Below, piece after piece: positions 10,967 through 25,900 of a stretch of 64,000 nucleotides of DNA. The stretch is from the NCBI GenBank assembly GCA_016801885.1, contig CM028892.1, forward strand, positions 6,022,114-6,086,113, in the 5' to 3' direction. This DNA is from Toxotes chatareus. Taxonomy: Eukaryota > Chordata > Actinopteri > Toxotidae. Each line of letters starts with the position of its first letter. Positions within the stretch are counted from its first letter, which is position 1. The notes below the pieces were generated by a model that saw only the letters and a program-made list of their open reading frames with translations, ran no database searches and was not told where the DNA came from. Position numbers and translations under genes: made by a program.

Positions 10967-13900
10967 ATGTCATCTGCATCTGTGTGAATTTTTTTTAGCA
11001 TTTTTTTGAAACCCTAAATTGATGTCTTCTCAAATTAATGTAAGGACACAGAGCTTGTGGTTCTCCACAAAGCAGCAGCAGCAGCATCACTCCTCCTCCT
11101 CATGACAGGGATCTATCCCGACTATCTTTTCTACCCTCAGTCTCTGTCACATGCACACACACACGAAGGAAATGGCCTGTCTCTGTTGAACATCTTTAGA
11201 CGTCACTGCTCAGACCATAACAGGGCAGAACGCATCAGCCGACAACAGCAGCACGACCACAAAATACTAACACTGCACTCACACACACGCTCACTAGGTT
11301 GGGATTGTTCGCTTGCTGTCACAGTAGCTAAATGTGAACTGGCAGGGGACTGGACTGGGAATGATCATGGAGGGAGAAGTGGAGATGGGAGGAAGGAGCT
11401 GGGGATGGAGGGAATAGGCAGGAGAGTAGGAGAAAAGGAGTAATGCTCCTCAAATGAAAACAGAAGGCAGAAAAAGAGAGAAGGGAGCAGAAAATCTTGA
11501 AAGGGAAACTTTCACTGCTTATCACAGATTCAGTGAAATAAGGGAGGTATTGTCTTTTGAGCTTGACTCGCCTAATCAGTCTTTTGCCTGTTACAATGCC
11601 TACCAGTGTATTTGTGCAGTAGGTGTAGACTAACATGTGAATCAGAAGATAAGCCTGCAGCTTACACTAGTGTTGGCACTCGTTTGGGCATTTTCTCACT
11701 GCAGGGAGGTAAAGTGTGTGAGTTTTGTGTGCAGAGTTTTAGCTGGACTCTCCTGTTTTCAGAGGCACAAACTCTGAATACCATTGAAATCTAATGTAGC
11801 TTTTCCCTCTCATAACATAACATGAGAAATAGGCTGCTCAGCTTCTGCTCATAGTGCAGAGTAAAATATTTGTTTATAGATTGTTAATACTTTCTATGAT
11901 CGATTGTCATTTTCTTTTATTCTCTGACCTGACTTTGAGAAAATGTACATTGTGTTATTGTACATTTCATTAATAAAACATCATGGTAAGACTCCGGCCC
12001 ACAATACATTAGTGACTATAGCTACACACATACACACACACACAGTAGGAGGTTTCATTATTAATTTGGAGTGGAGGCAACATGGTGGAGGAGTGTGTGA
12101 GTGCACAACATCATCACTCACTCCCACCTGCTGAATAATTGAAGGTAGAGCGGATGTGCTGTGTGTGTGGCTTTATCTGTGTGTATTTGCATGCTCAGTG
12201 AATAATGGAGGATGTGTGTTACTCATTTGCTTTGACTTGGTTTCACCTATTTCAACATATTTCAGTATCAGTGAAACCAGTGACTGATACTTTTCCTCTT
12301 TCGTCCAACACACAAATACAAGCATCCACAAATGAACATATCATACACTATTTTTCCTCCAGGTATATGATGTTTAATGTCTGTGTAAGCTGCAGTGTTT
12401 ACTTGTATATCAGAGAGAAACTTTGCCCTCGCAAGAAAAGCCTCCTGTCCCAGATTCTCTAAGTTTATCTTGAGGTCACAGCATCAGTGATCGAGGGGAA
12501 TTTTCCAAAGGAAACCATTTTGGTTTGTGTGGTGGATATTAATAAAACTCAGAGCAAAGGAACAAGTGACTGCACTTTACTCTAAATCACACTTGTTTCT
12601 AAATGGCAGTAAGGGCTAGCATGAGCAGCATTCTGAACACCTTAAAGGATAAAGTTTAGTAGGAAATTATGATTTTGCTCCCCTTAAAAAGGGGAAAACG
12701 ATTAATTTATTTCAGGCATCTCCCTGTAGTGAACGAAGCAGGATTGTATCAACATAATAAAGACTAAGTCAGGTATATTTTTCTAATGGTCAACAAATCT
12801 CATGGAAGACCAATGCATTGTTTCTTTTTTTTTCCTCTGCAAAAGCAAAACTATTGAATACCACCGGACTTATCCTGAAATTGGATCTGAACTTAAATCC
12901 GAGCCACAACAAAATAAAGACAGAGACAGAGGCCAGCAAGGCAGAGCAAAACAATGAGGCCGTGAATTTAAAATTACGTGTTTCGTTCTGCAGCAGGGAA
13001 AAACAAGAAGTGTTTTGATCCTTTCAGTTCTGGAAACATTGGAAACAACATCCAGCCTGGTGTTTTTCACATTTAGCCATGAGTTGCACACATCTTATTC
13101 TCTGGTGAGCCTGCATGATGGCACCTGCAGCTGTAGTGCACTACAGATTCATCAGGCATCTGCAGTATCCTCACATTTCAGCTCTACATTATGATGACAA
13201 AGATGAACTCCTGCTGATTCCCTGGAGAGCAGTTGAGCTCAGTTAAGTCTGTCCCCCGTGGCCCTGCCCTCGCTTTAAGTATCTCAGTGGTTCAGACGAT
13301 GCATACATAATGCTTGCAGTGATTAAGACCTGCATATGGAGCCACATGTGCCCTGACAGAGCTTTCACCCTTGCTTCCCATTTCCTCCGTCTCAAAGATG
13401 AAATAATACAAAGAGAATACGCTGTCTTTTTTCTCATGTCTTTCAATCACTGGAGTCTGATTGGTTAATGTTTTTCCTGTACTGTCTCGTCCAGCGTTCT
13501 GACCTTAATCCCTGCAAGACCACCCAGAACATCCACATCAAGATTGACTTGCTCTGTGGGCATCAGAAGCTTTATAAACAGCCCGTGTGATGGGAGGAGA
13601 GAGCGGACAGGGGTGCGTGTTTGCATGTGTGTGGGAGGTATGCGTGCTCGGGTGCAATAAGATCACTGTGAGGGTTTTTGCAGCATGATTAGAATGTGGC
13701 TTTATGATTTGCATCGCTCCTGATCTTTTTGTATGTGTTTTTGTCTCGAAGAGAGCTGGGCAAAGATGCGGGACTACAGGGGGGAAGGTTATGAGGATTA
13801 GGATGATAAAACTGCTTTATAGACAAGATCATTGATGGACTAGCAGTCCCCCAACGCCTGTGATAGATGAGTTGCAAGTCCCTTGTCTCATTATGCGGTA

Positions 13901-16900
13901 ACGCACACAGCTCCGATGTGGAGTAGTTGACATTTCAAATGGATGGACCTTTGTGCCGTCGGCTCCCTCAGGAGTATATGATACATGTGGAAAGAGCAGA
14001 TATGAGAGGAATGAGAAAGGAAGATAGTGAGTCAGTCACACCTTTTAAGGAGCAATGAAATCATGTGTGTTAACTGTGTCTCATCCCTCCTCCACAGCAG
14101 AGGTATGACTGCCTCATTGTTGTGCTTCCACCACTGAGACCTCAGCTATGTGGCCCCAACAAGAGCAGAAGAAATTAGTTTAAATTCAGCTTCCCATTAG
14201 TGAACTAGTATGCACAGAAGCAGACAGTTACAATTTTGTCCAGACTAACTCACAAAAGCTGTTTTTAAACTTAAACTGAGCAACAGTTTTCGTTTTTCTT
14301 TTTACAAGAGTCGGCCAGAATCCTCAAATTAAAGTTAGGGGTGTTTGTAAGTGCTCGACTGAAGTGTTTTACCCTGAAGCAATTTAAAACTCAGCTGAGA
14401 ATCTTTTTTTTTTTACCTTCTCCTTTATAGAGTTTCTCTTTTTGTGACATTTACACCAGAGAGAGAAGAAGGGGGGCAGGGCAGACAGGAAAGACAGTGA
14501 CAAGAGATAAGAAAATGTGTGCTTTGAAGCTCAGAGCCAAAATCTGATTGTATTTCTGTCTTCTGAAGTTGGCAGGAGCACTGACAGTTAAGTTGCTGTG
14601 GTTTGGGCGTGTGGGCAGGTGATGTTTAACAACAGTTTAATGCAATTTTTTCAGTGCTTTTTTTTTTAGGTTGAGATTGTAATGGTGGCTTTGTGATCCC
14701 TGCAAGTTTGTGACCCGTCATCTCTTCTCTTCTCTCTCGTTATCCATCCATCCCAACTCCAAACCTTCTCCTTCTCTTTCTTTCTGCTTTTTTGGAGCAC
14801 TTACAGAACTAACAGTAGCTTTGGCAGATCTCATTCGTCATCATCCACAGAGACCTGCACGGCATGTGTGTTTAAACCCCCCGAGTCCCCACTCAGTCCA
14901 GTACCGTAACACGCTAAACCTATATCACTGCTGTTTATATGGGCTCACAGGGGCCACATTAAACCACGTTACATGGCTTGTGCATGAACATATGTATACT
15001 TAGTGCATGTGTGCATGCTAAAACCTGGTAGCAGTTCAAAAGACCGAAGTCTAGTTAATTACAGCCCTATTAAAATAAATATTTGATAAGATTTGCAGAT
15101 GTAATATCTTCCCCCTTTATGACTCTCTCATAGACGGGAATGCTGGATGAACATGGCTAAATAATTCATTGTTTTTTTTAATCATTTAAATACGTGGATG
15201 ATGCGTCATTCTCCCGTTAGCCCTGAGTCACCCCACGGACTTCCGCATAACTACCGAACTGCAAAATTTGTACATCATGGATTCATTGCCTTTTTTGGCC
15301 CATGGTCCCATTTTTAGATCCCACAACTGACTGTTTGCTAAACCCTCCCCTAAGCAGTGATTGTCCAGTAATAGTTTAGTAACTAGCCAGGGCATGACTG
15401 TAAAAATTTTTCTTTCTCCACATGCTGAAGTGGAGTGCATTAGGCTGTAGTAAGAGCGATACTTGGTACATGAAGGAGAGTGGTGTTTTTTTTGCTTTGT
15501 TTTTTTTAAAGCCTTTTCAAACCAAAAATACAAGAGTAAAATGGTAAAAACTCATTAAACCTTGTGTTTGTCTTCTCTAATGTAAGAAAGTTATTGGTGA
15601 CAACATTTTAAACCTACTCACAGAGTTAGTTTGGAAAGTTTGACAGGTGTAGCCATGGTAACGAAGGATAACTGGCCTCAGTGAATGAAGAGTCAATTGT
15701 GACCCCAGCAATTAGACTTGTTATGTAAATGGCTGTCCTGTATTTTGTATTCTGCATCAAACAAATAACTAAATACACGAAGTGGAAATTTTCTCAGACC
15801 CTTTGTGTCATCTCAACCCTAAGTTTCAGAAACATGTGGATGCAGCGTGCTTGCACACAGAGGAGCTGCTCTGGATTATGTAATGGTTGGCATTCACTGT
15901 CTCATTCCTGTGGTCAGAGACCTCAGAGAGGGACTTCTGACTGTGGACTGACTTTCCTCTCAGCTACTTCTTCTCCTTGTTGTTCCCTCTGTTGCTGACC
16001 CTAAAGTTTGACCTTCCTGTGGAGCAAAGGAAGAAGGAATTTTCCCATGGGGATTAATGAAGTATCATAATGTTAAAGTCATTTTAAGTCACTTCTCTCA
16101 CTGCTCTGTGAAACAGACTGATGTAAGAACAAGTAGGTACAGTACTGCCGTGGCACTGTTTGAATAGAAACATGCATGTTACTTTGCTTTCTGGGTGGAT
16201 GTGTGCACATGGAGCCACGTGGAAGCATTTAGACGTGCTGAGTTCAAAGACAGGGCCACAGACAGAGCTGCCTCTGAGCTAGGAAGAAGAATGAGGGAAC
16301 AAGACAGAGAGATTATTACTCAGTGAGTGGAAGACTGTTGCTGATTGAGAGACAGTTAATGAGAGATTGTTTTTCTGAAGGGGAGCGGGATGGGGGTGTA
16401 CTCACTGTGATAGAGACAAAGACGGTCTGCAGCACTGGGAGACAGAGAAAGCCTCATACAGACACACATCCGTCTCCCACAGAAGCCTTTTGCATTACGC
16501 CGGCAGCCAGTGAATGAGCAAACACTGTCCGCTCTGCTTGGCTGCACATGGGATTTTTTTTTTCTTTTTTTTGTAATTGCAGTGAATGAGGTCCCCAGTG
16601 AGGAGGCTAGTCAGGCCAACAGTGGAAGAGCTGGGCCCCATTTAGGGTAATCACTGTACCTCTGCTTCCCTGTGCTGCACAAAACCACCACACTAATTGA
16701 GCAGTTTTTGTGGATTAGAAGTATTGGTCTGGTACAGCTGCTGTGTAGCTGTCGAGGTGGACTTGTGGTGAAATTTGCTCTGTTGTTTTTGCAAGTTTGT
16801 CTTGTCATTCCATTCCTACAAGTGGGATATTAATTATTTCCTGCATTTGATAGGAGTTGTGGTGCTTTGATGCTTAACATGCTATAATAATATCTCAGCC

Positions 16901-19900
16901 TCCTTGTCATCACAACTGCTATTCCAGTTTGGCATGGTCATACCTCAGTATTGTTGTTTTAAACACAATGGAAAATTAACATCATGTGCTCGCTGGTAGG
17001 TTTATCATCACTACCAGACACCCTGGCAGGAAGCCAGAACTCATTTGGATCTCCTGTTGTATTTGAAAAATGAATGTGGCTGAGGTTAAAAAATAAAGGC
17101 CGTGTATTTCGTGTTGCATGTTGCTGTTGGACTCAGCAGTCAGCTTCAGGCAGCAGTGCTGTTTTTCCTAATCAGATCAATTTTGCTCCAAAATGAGGCT
17201 TGACTTTTGATTTTCCCTCTCTTCCTCTACCTGGAAACTATAACCTAATTTGTTAAGAGCGAGGCATGTAAGAGCTGAGTGCACAGAATGTCACTCAAAA
17301 GGTAACTAAAATAAACCTCTTACTTTTCTTTCTCTGGCGTGAGCTTGACAGAGCGATGTGGGTAGAGTTATTAGGTTGTGTGGCTCCTCGTTCCAGCTGT
17401 CTCTGCTGCTGTAAATCTTCCCTCGATGATGGAGGAGAATAGTTGTGTCAGGGTTTTCCCTCGGCATTGGTGATAAAGTCACCGGTAAAGTAGATTGTGC
17501 TTGTGGGGAGGGGGTGGTCGACGTCTCCCCAGGAACACATCACCTATTATAGAATCAAATAAAAGTAATTCAAGCAAATCAGCTCACTATTTTTCATGTC
17601 AGAACCTCTTTTCAGTTTTGTTTTTTTTTGTTTTCCTTTCTTAAGGCTGGGCTGTAGTTTGAAGGACTAAGCCCAGCGTCCACACACTTGGCATGTCGCT
17701 GTTTGGTGAATGAAATGTTGAACTGGACTTAAGCAGTTCCTCAACATCAGAGTCCATTGTCCTTTGTCTGGGAATCAGGGCTTTAGATTAGAAATGAAAT
17801 GCACAAGGACTTTACTAAGAGTTTAGCAACCAGATTAAACCCCCAAGTGTCAGCTCCAATATCCTAAATGAGATTTCTTCCCCTTTGCTGTTAACCACGG
17901 CTCCTTATTAAACCTTTCTAAGGCCACAGAGCTACCTCGCTCAATCTCTGTCACAGATCTGGACCAGGCTCTGTAACCTCGCTCCTTAGTCTTGAGACAT
18001 TGTTGAGTGAGTGTGTGAGTGAGCAGGCAGCGTTAGGTTTTCTTTCAATAGGTGAAGTGTTTCTTAATCTCTTCCCTCGCTCCCTCCTCGTCTCCGTTTG
18101 GATGTTTTCCAGAAGCCTCAGTGGAATTCAATGGCGTCTCCCCTGCTGTGTCCCTGGGTCTCCAGCCGTTTGTTTCTCTGAGAAACTAGCAGAGGAATGT
18201 AGGCTGAAATGTGATGTTTGGGGAGAAAAAGTAGTTTTGATTTTCGCCTCTCTCCACCTTCCTGTTCTTTTTCTCACTTTTTCTCACTTTTATTTTCACT
18301 CTTCTTCCTTCTTTCTGTCACAATTCATGCTATTCTTGCTGTGAAATTATTTTCTCATCCTTAAATCTCATCATTCATGCCGTGTTTAAAGATAACTCCA
18401 TCATAATTCATTTCTGAGGGGACTGTTCCTTTATATCCTCGATTGGGAATTTCCAGTATTGCGTCCCCTGATGAATCATTGTCACCACTCAGCTGGCTTT
18501 GGCTGTGATTGATTTATTTGAATCATTTGTCTTGAATGATCAATTTGGTGCATTTCAGCTTATCAGTTCTGTTTGGGAGCATTTCATTTGAAGCTGAATG
18601 GTTACAGAGATTGTAAGAGATTCATTTACTCGTGAAAATTGGTGTTTATGGTAATGTGTGTGTTGGCTGACATGCTTTAATATCACTGTGATTTTCAGTT
18701 TTAATTACACTGAAGATATTTGGGCTGTGGTATCATTAACGTATGGTGCCTTACTTGTAAATCATCTGTGTAGCCTCACACAAATGTGTTTACCACAGGC
18801 ATAGTTTAATTATTCAGCTGTGTTTCCACACCCCTTTTTTTTCATTGTAAATCATCTGTTTCAGCAACACGTGCACAGACACACACACACAAACGAAAAC
18901 GTGTGCCAAGCTTCGGCATCTGTGACTTGCTTTTAATGGCTGGTTCTTTGCTGTGGGGTTAAACGGGGTAAAGCTCCTCAAAACGCCTTTAACAAACGTA
19001 TACACACCATTAACGATGCTGCTGAGCTGTTTGTGGGTGAAGTTAAGAAAATGTGGTTTTAAGGGATTTTACTACTTACAGCTAGTCTTCATCTGCATTG
19101 TCAACCATTAGAGGCCCCGGTGTTTTAACCTATGTTTGTTTACATTTTGGCAAATTGGCACCATTAAAGGTATGCCACATTAGATATGTACCCATGGTTG
19201 TTCAGAGGACTATCACTGGGTTAGTTTGGCACTGAAGAAAACATAGAAACATGATGATTGTCAGGCGAGTTCTGTAAGAAGCATCTTTGCATCTTCATGA
19301 TCTCCAAGCAGATCTGTGTCTATTTATATGCGATGGACACTGGAGATAACGATATTGTTAGAAAGTATAAGTCACTCTGAATCTAAAAATATGTGTATCA
19401 TGTCTGTGTGTTGAGGTTTGACTCAGTTACAGCAGAGTAAGCGTGTGATTTTTACAGTGATATTCTAAAAGACACTTTGGATAAAAGCTTGTACTATTTG
19501 GTCGACGGCTTTCGTTTTATCATTCTGCTTCTCGATGGAGCTCCTGAGGCTTTTAGGAAACAAAGAAGCCCTGTTGCGAGATTTACAGACCTCATTGCTG
19601 CACGAGGCGCAGTGCAAACGTACCCACCACCGTCCTACACGAGACACTAATTGCTTTTTTTTTAATGGTACAACATTGTGCATGTATTCCCTTCTGCTGC
19701 TCAATTTAATTGTCTGCCTCAAGTGTGCTGTGAGCCATAACCTGCACACACACACCTAGACACACCGTTGTCTTCATAGCAGCCTGTAGGCATTTTCATC
19801 ATACCACATCAGGGGTGCTGCCAGTTTGATTTCCCACTGTGCATTGCTGTCACTGCTGACACTGCTGGCAGGTAGTTTGCCAACATGCTGTTTATTCAAC

Positions 19901-22900
19901 AGTTCAGTTAGGCATATGTGTGTCTGTCTCTCTATCTGTCCGTCTGTGTGTCAGAGTCCCTTCCTTTCTGGCAGCATGGAGGGGCTGGCCGTGACGTCTT
20001 GCCAGTAGGTTAAGCCATTTAACCTAATCTTAACAAAAGAATGCGATTGGTGGACAGTCGAGGAAGGACGAAGCCTCGCCCAGCTGTCCTGCTGTTCAGT
20101 GGTATTTTTTTATTTCTCTCTTTTTCCTTGAAGGGAAATTGCACTGTCCAGGCCAGTGGCATTCTTTAGCCCTGTGCCGGGTTGATATTGAGTGTAGTAC
20201 ATTTACAAAAAAAAAAGGTAGAGGTTTAAGTTGACACTGCTGTCCATGATTTGGTTCAAGCAGTGGACGTATTAGAGGGAGTCATTCTGAAAGGAAGTCA
20301 CACTTCAAATGTTCATCATTCAAGATGGTGCATTAGCCAACACTAACAAGCTGCAGGGAAGCCTCATTGACATTTTCCTTTCTCTGACATGAGCTGAGCA
20401 GTTGCTGGGTTAACTGGTGTACAGTGCACAGTGGGGATGAAGAACAACAGCGGGGGACCTTTGTCATTTGTCTTCTCATTTGAGATGCGATGCCGTTGCT
20501 TTAGGCACCCTGACAATTACTTTAACACGACACAACTAAACCAGATTTTATGGACTACAGTTCTTGTGTCTGTGTGTAGCTGGTGTGGAGATAGGACAAA
20601 ATGCTGGCATGTGTAGTTACATAGAGATAGACACACTGAAGCTTGTTGTGTTGTACTGCACGTTGCTGTAACTCGATGTGTGTCCTCTCTGTTGATTTTT
20701 GGCCCACTGACCTGACGTTCAGCTGCAGGATATAGCATGTTCATGGTATGAAGCCTTCATATTTTCATGATACGTTTGAGCATGAAAAAAAAAAACATAT
20801 ACAGATTTACAGCTCAAATTACTGCTTGGTGCATACACCCACACTCAGACAGGGGTTTAGTTAACATTCAGGTGATTCCCTGCTTCTCTCTCTAAGCAGT
20901 GAGTAGCTATCTCTTTCTTTCTTTTATCTCATACTTCTGACGTTTGTTTTAAGGTGTGCAGTTTGCCTCATGGATTTCCTTCATTTCAAAGTATTTTTAT
21001 TTTTTCTACAAAGGTAGATATTTAGGCCTTTGCTGCTAAATTGACAGACCAAAAAAAACATTCATTAAGGGTACAGTTTGAAAGTAAAATCTCAAAGCAA
21101 TAACATCACACTCTTCTCCAAACACCCTCAACAAAGAGCTGTGCTGAAAAAAAAACCCTGCTGGAATTCATAGCAGGGGACTGAGGGAAGAAACTGAACA
21201 GCTTTGAGGTGTTTTTTTTCCTGTCTTTTCCCCCATGGAGAGTTCTTATCATCAGTCTCACCCATCTGGTTTCTATCCTTGTTGACATTAGTCAGAGTGC
21301 TGCAGACCAGACCAGGACTAGAGAGCAGTACCTTTCAAACATCCCCTTACTTCACACCAGTTTGCTTCAAGACATTTTCTTTTGTTTCTTGCATGTGTGG
21401 AACAATGATTTCATTCTGGAAAAAAAAACCCTCTGTCAGTACAGTAAGATAGAAAACTTGATAAGTCTCAATACTGAATTCCCTTGCTGAGTCTGTAGTT
21501 TTTGGAGTTGATGACCTTATTCATAAAATTTTAAATGAGACGCCCGAATCTAAATCATCACAGCCCCAGGTTTGAATACTACAAATGTCATGTCCATTCA
21601 TGTTTTTTTGGATTTCACAGGTCACTTGCATCAGTGACGCTGAGGGACTCTCTGTAAACCCTCAGCACACCACCACAGATGGTGAGACTGTTTAACTTGG
21701 CCATGGATTGCAGGGTAAGACAGGATCTGAAGAAAGGGTGAGGGAAGGAAAATATTGGAAGATAAACAAAATAATTAATAGGTAAAATATATCTACTTTT
21801 ACACAGTAAATGGCAAACTGACATGGATTTTGAGAGAATAGTTACGCTCACAGAGAGACTACTGCCATGACAATTTTACGAACCACTGACTTTCTTGGGA
21901 GAGAGGTTTCTTCCAATAATTTATGCATTTTCATTAACTGTTCATCTCACGTGGAGGGAGCTTTGGCCACAGAGAAACAGTAACAAGAATAAAGAGAAGT
22001 GCAGTGAAATGTATGTAGGTTTTCTTTGCTATAGGCCTCAAGGGTCAAGAAGAGACTGGATGGTAGAAGAGAGAGAGCAATTATTTTGATATAAAGCATC
22101 TCAGTTTAGCCGAATACTGACCTTGCAGCACCAGAAAGGTCTTGGATTAAAAGGAGAAGAGGAGTATTTGTTGGATTTTATTTTTTGTGTGTGTCTGTTT
22201 TTACTGGCTGATGGTTTTTCTGGGTATCAGTGAGGGTGGCTTTGGCAGAAGGACAGTCTGATGAGTAACCAGACTTGCTGACAACTTACTGGCAAGTGTC
22301 CCTGATAGGCAGAGAGCCTAACTGGAGGCTGGACACTAGACAAGGGACGGAGTGAGTGCAAAGGGAAAGAGACATAGAAACAAGGCCACATCTTCCTGAA
22401 TTTCTAAGATGAAGCAGGCAAATTTTCAGCACCTGTCTTTGTAGCAGTTTGGTACATTTCATGTCAGTTTGAGCTTTTGCTTCTTTTCGCTGACACAGGC
22501 GTCTCCAGCCTTGTTCATTGTCAGTAACAGAAACCAGAAACACTCACTGCGTGGGACCCACCGCCAGTCAACCTGCCAGCTGACCATAATGGATATTTTT
22601 ATATTTAGTTGTGACACACAACCCCCTAGCATGCATTTTGTCTCAGAGCCACCACTATAATTTGAGTCTTGTTTGCTGCAAAAAAAAAAGGACATGAGTC
22701 ATTTTATGAAAGGTAAACAGAGAAAGGAAGCAGTTGCCACAGCTGCAGACGGGCCTTTCTGTTTTATTAGCTTTTTTTTTTTGGTGACTCTCACTTGCTG
22801 GAAAAATAACCAGTAATTTTGCTGCCCTGCACTGTCCCATCAATAAAAATGTGTTGTGTTTTCCTCATTAGCTTTGTTATAAACGAGAACACTGGATTTT

Positions 22901-25900
22901 AACAGCTGAACTGTTGGAAGGAATCGCTGAAAAGATGCAGAGCAAAGAGCAGTGCTGCTTTTTGCTCCCTCTCCCATGTCTGGAGCTATTTTGATGACTT
23001 CTTAAGTCTCCACTCGTCCTCTAAGAAGTTCTTTTGGCTTGAATGTTTGGTTGATGGTTGCCAGGCTTGAAGCCAGATTCCAGCACAGTTCACTGATGGA
23101 CAGTCGGTTGTTAAGGCTCAGCGCAAGACCTACTAGCCTTCTAATTATCTTAAAAACAGAAGAGCCATGTTGGTGTAAGGCCCAAAAGGACAGCTGTGTG
23201 AAACTGGACACGGCCTTTAAGGATGCGACCTTGGCCTCTTGCAGGTTGCTTTTACTGTCTGGAGCTGAAGCAGGAAAATCTGACTTCAGCTGTTTTTTTT
23301 CAGGCTCTTTATTTTGTGTCTGCATGCGAGCACACGTGCCAGTGAATGTTTCACCGTATGCACGTGCAACAGAGAAAGCACTTAATATGTCTGGATTTGT
23401 AAAGCACCACTCCACAGTTAGATAAGATGAAAATCACGCGCCAACATATCTGTCTCTGTGTGTAAGTGAGTGTCTGCAAGTGTGTGTCATTGGCTGACTA
23501 AGAAAGGCTCATTGATGGAAGCTGCTGAATGAAGCGATTGTGATTTGAACTGAAAGGACCCCAGTCTGTGCTGCACGGGGCCGAGTCTGCTCCGTTCAGC
23601 TGAAAGATTTCAGCGCACACATGCGCCAGTTATTTTAAGACTGTCAAAATGTAAAACTTGTAGAAGAGATTTCGCTGAGGTGCTATGTCATTAACATCCT
23701 CACTTTCCCGACCTCTTCCCCCAGTATGACTGACATCAAGCTATTTTTATTCTCCCTTTTCATTAAAAACAAAAACCTATATATATCATGTTTGACCTCA
23801 GCCGGGTGTCCATTTCCTCTGCCGGAACTGTTGCCAAGATCAGACCATGAGAACAGGCTGGACTGTTCCATTTTAAGGGCCACTTTCATTTAGTAAAGCA
23901 GCATTTGCTCCACGTATGCACCACTGTTTACTGAATGTGTTAACTCCGGAGTTGTATGAGGGGGGAGTAGAGATCTTGGCCGGGACTATAGGCGCATTAA
24001 AAAATGTAGTTGAAAAGTTTACATCCCGAGCACACGGCACAAACTCTGTCAATCACATACTTTCAGAAATCTAGTCCAAATATAAGGTCACACAGTCTGA
24101 TGTGGAATTAAAACCTTTGGAAGATGCATTTGTGCAGTGCAGCGTGTGACAGAGGCATAAAGATGGCTTCACCCTATTAGCCAGGTGAAGCTGAAGCCTC
24201 CTAAAGTCTGGAGATCACATTAGAAGACTGCAGTGTTTTGGCCATGGCTGACGGAGGGGATTAAAAACTAAGTGGTCAGACTGGAAGCTGAAGGGTCTGA
24301 TCTCCGATGACAGGGAAGTGTACCTCTTACTGAAAGGCCCTGCTGATCCTCCAGTGTTTAAACTGTATTTTGAGCCGTGTGTGTGTGTTCTGGCTGGTAA
24401 ACATCAGTTCTGGGTGTTTTGTTTCACATCATCTCACCTCTCTCTCTCATTTCCTTTCTCACCACTGAAACCATGTAATGAAAGTGAAGCACTGCTAATT
24501 TAAATTGACCACCCGCCCATAAAATACTATCAGGCTTTAAAAGTTTCATTTTCTGGACTCTCTTTACATACAGTTCTAACATTTTAAGGCTGCTTCTTTC
24601 GGCTCTCTGTTTACCACATTCATTGAGTTTGTCCAGCTACTGTATGTTGTTTTTAGAGATTTGCTTAGGTGCCTGAAATGAGCTGAATCTGACCGCGCCT
24701 ATCAGGTTTAAGTCGGGTCGGGATCCATCTTTCCTCACTCTCAGTCACTTCTGCTCTCACCGTTTCATTAGAGCTTCTCTTCGCACAAGTTCCACACAGT
24801 TTGGGTTAAATTTAGATTTTGACTTTGCTGATTGCCAGTTTGCTGTTTTCATTTCACAGAAAAAAGAGTGAAGGTGTTTAATCCTCGCACACAACTGTAA
24901 GGAGATACAGTGACACATCATAAGTTCGGGAAGCCTTTGTTATTATAACTGGTTTTGATATTTAAAGATCTCCCCATCATTACCTCAGTGACATTCCCCT
25001 CTGCATTCCAGTGTCTTACATTACTCGAATGTGATATGGGATATCTCCCTAATGCATGCACACAGGCTTACTCTAGTTATTGGAGAAGGTTTTGCTGATA
25101 TTGAAGGAAATTGCTTTTGCCTGAAACATACTTGGTATTCTCCTCCTTTGCTGTTCAAAAATGTGGTTGTCATATAACACTGTTGACAAGAAGACAGGGA
25201 AATGGGTGATATGGACTAGAAATAAACAGAAGTGTGCGTTCCTAGTTCTCTTTTCTCCCTGGATTTCACTTCACTTGTTCTGCAAGAGTTACTTTGAAAA
25301 TGAAAGTCTGAGTTTGTCACAAGTTTGCCTGATTATTTTGTTCAATTCTCAGTTTAAGAAACAGAACAGATCTTTCTTATTCTGTCCTAATTTTCCTCTT
25401 TTCTGTAAAGTCTAAATTTCTGCCAGCATACTTCACGTACTTCACATCTCGCTCTCCTCTCTGTCTCAGCGTGTGCTGTGTGTTTTTTGGGTCGCACTAT
25501 AAAGCCCCTGTGTCTCCTCCTCTTGCCCAACTTTCTTTCACACGGCGGAAAACTGGACTCTGTGTTGTAGAAGTTGGACATTTTTTTATGGGAGTTTCCA
25601 AGTTTTTGTTAATGAACCACATGAAACGATTGATTTCTTGGTTTCTTCTCTCTCTCTCTTTTCCCATCTTTTGAGCCGTGCTGTTTACAGGATTCTGTTC
25701 CAACCTGTTCTCCCACTTCCTCTTCTCCTCTCCTCTCTTGACTGCCCTTAAACCAAGATTACCCAATAACTGGATTTCATCCAAATTCTAGACATCCTTG
25801 AACTTTGTTCACGGCAGCGGCATCTGTCAGTTAAGCTCCCAGTCTCTCTGTCTTAACAAACATACACACAGGAAGTTCCTCAGGTTGTCATTCACGCCAC

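Noticed and set aside
11057..11443. 128-codon frame near the TG repeat
   Set aside because: Low-complexity, His- and Gly-rich translation of simple sequence. No splice context.
23002..23425. Overlapping frames of 137 and 128 codons on opposite strands in the large farp1 intron
   Set aside because: No recognisable domain on either strand. Mutual overlap of this size is expected by chance in a 17-kb intron with locally higher GC.
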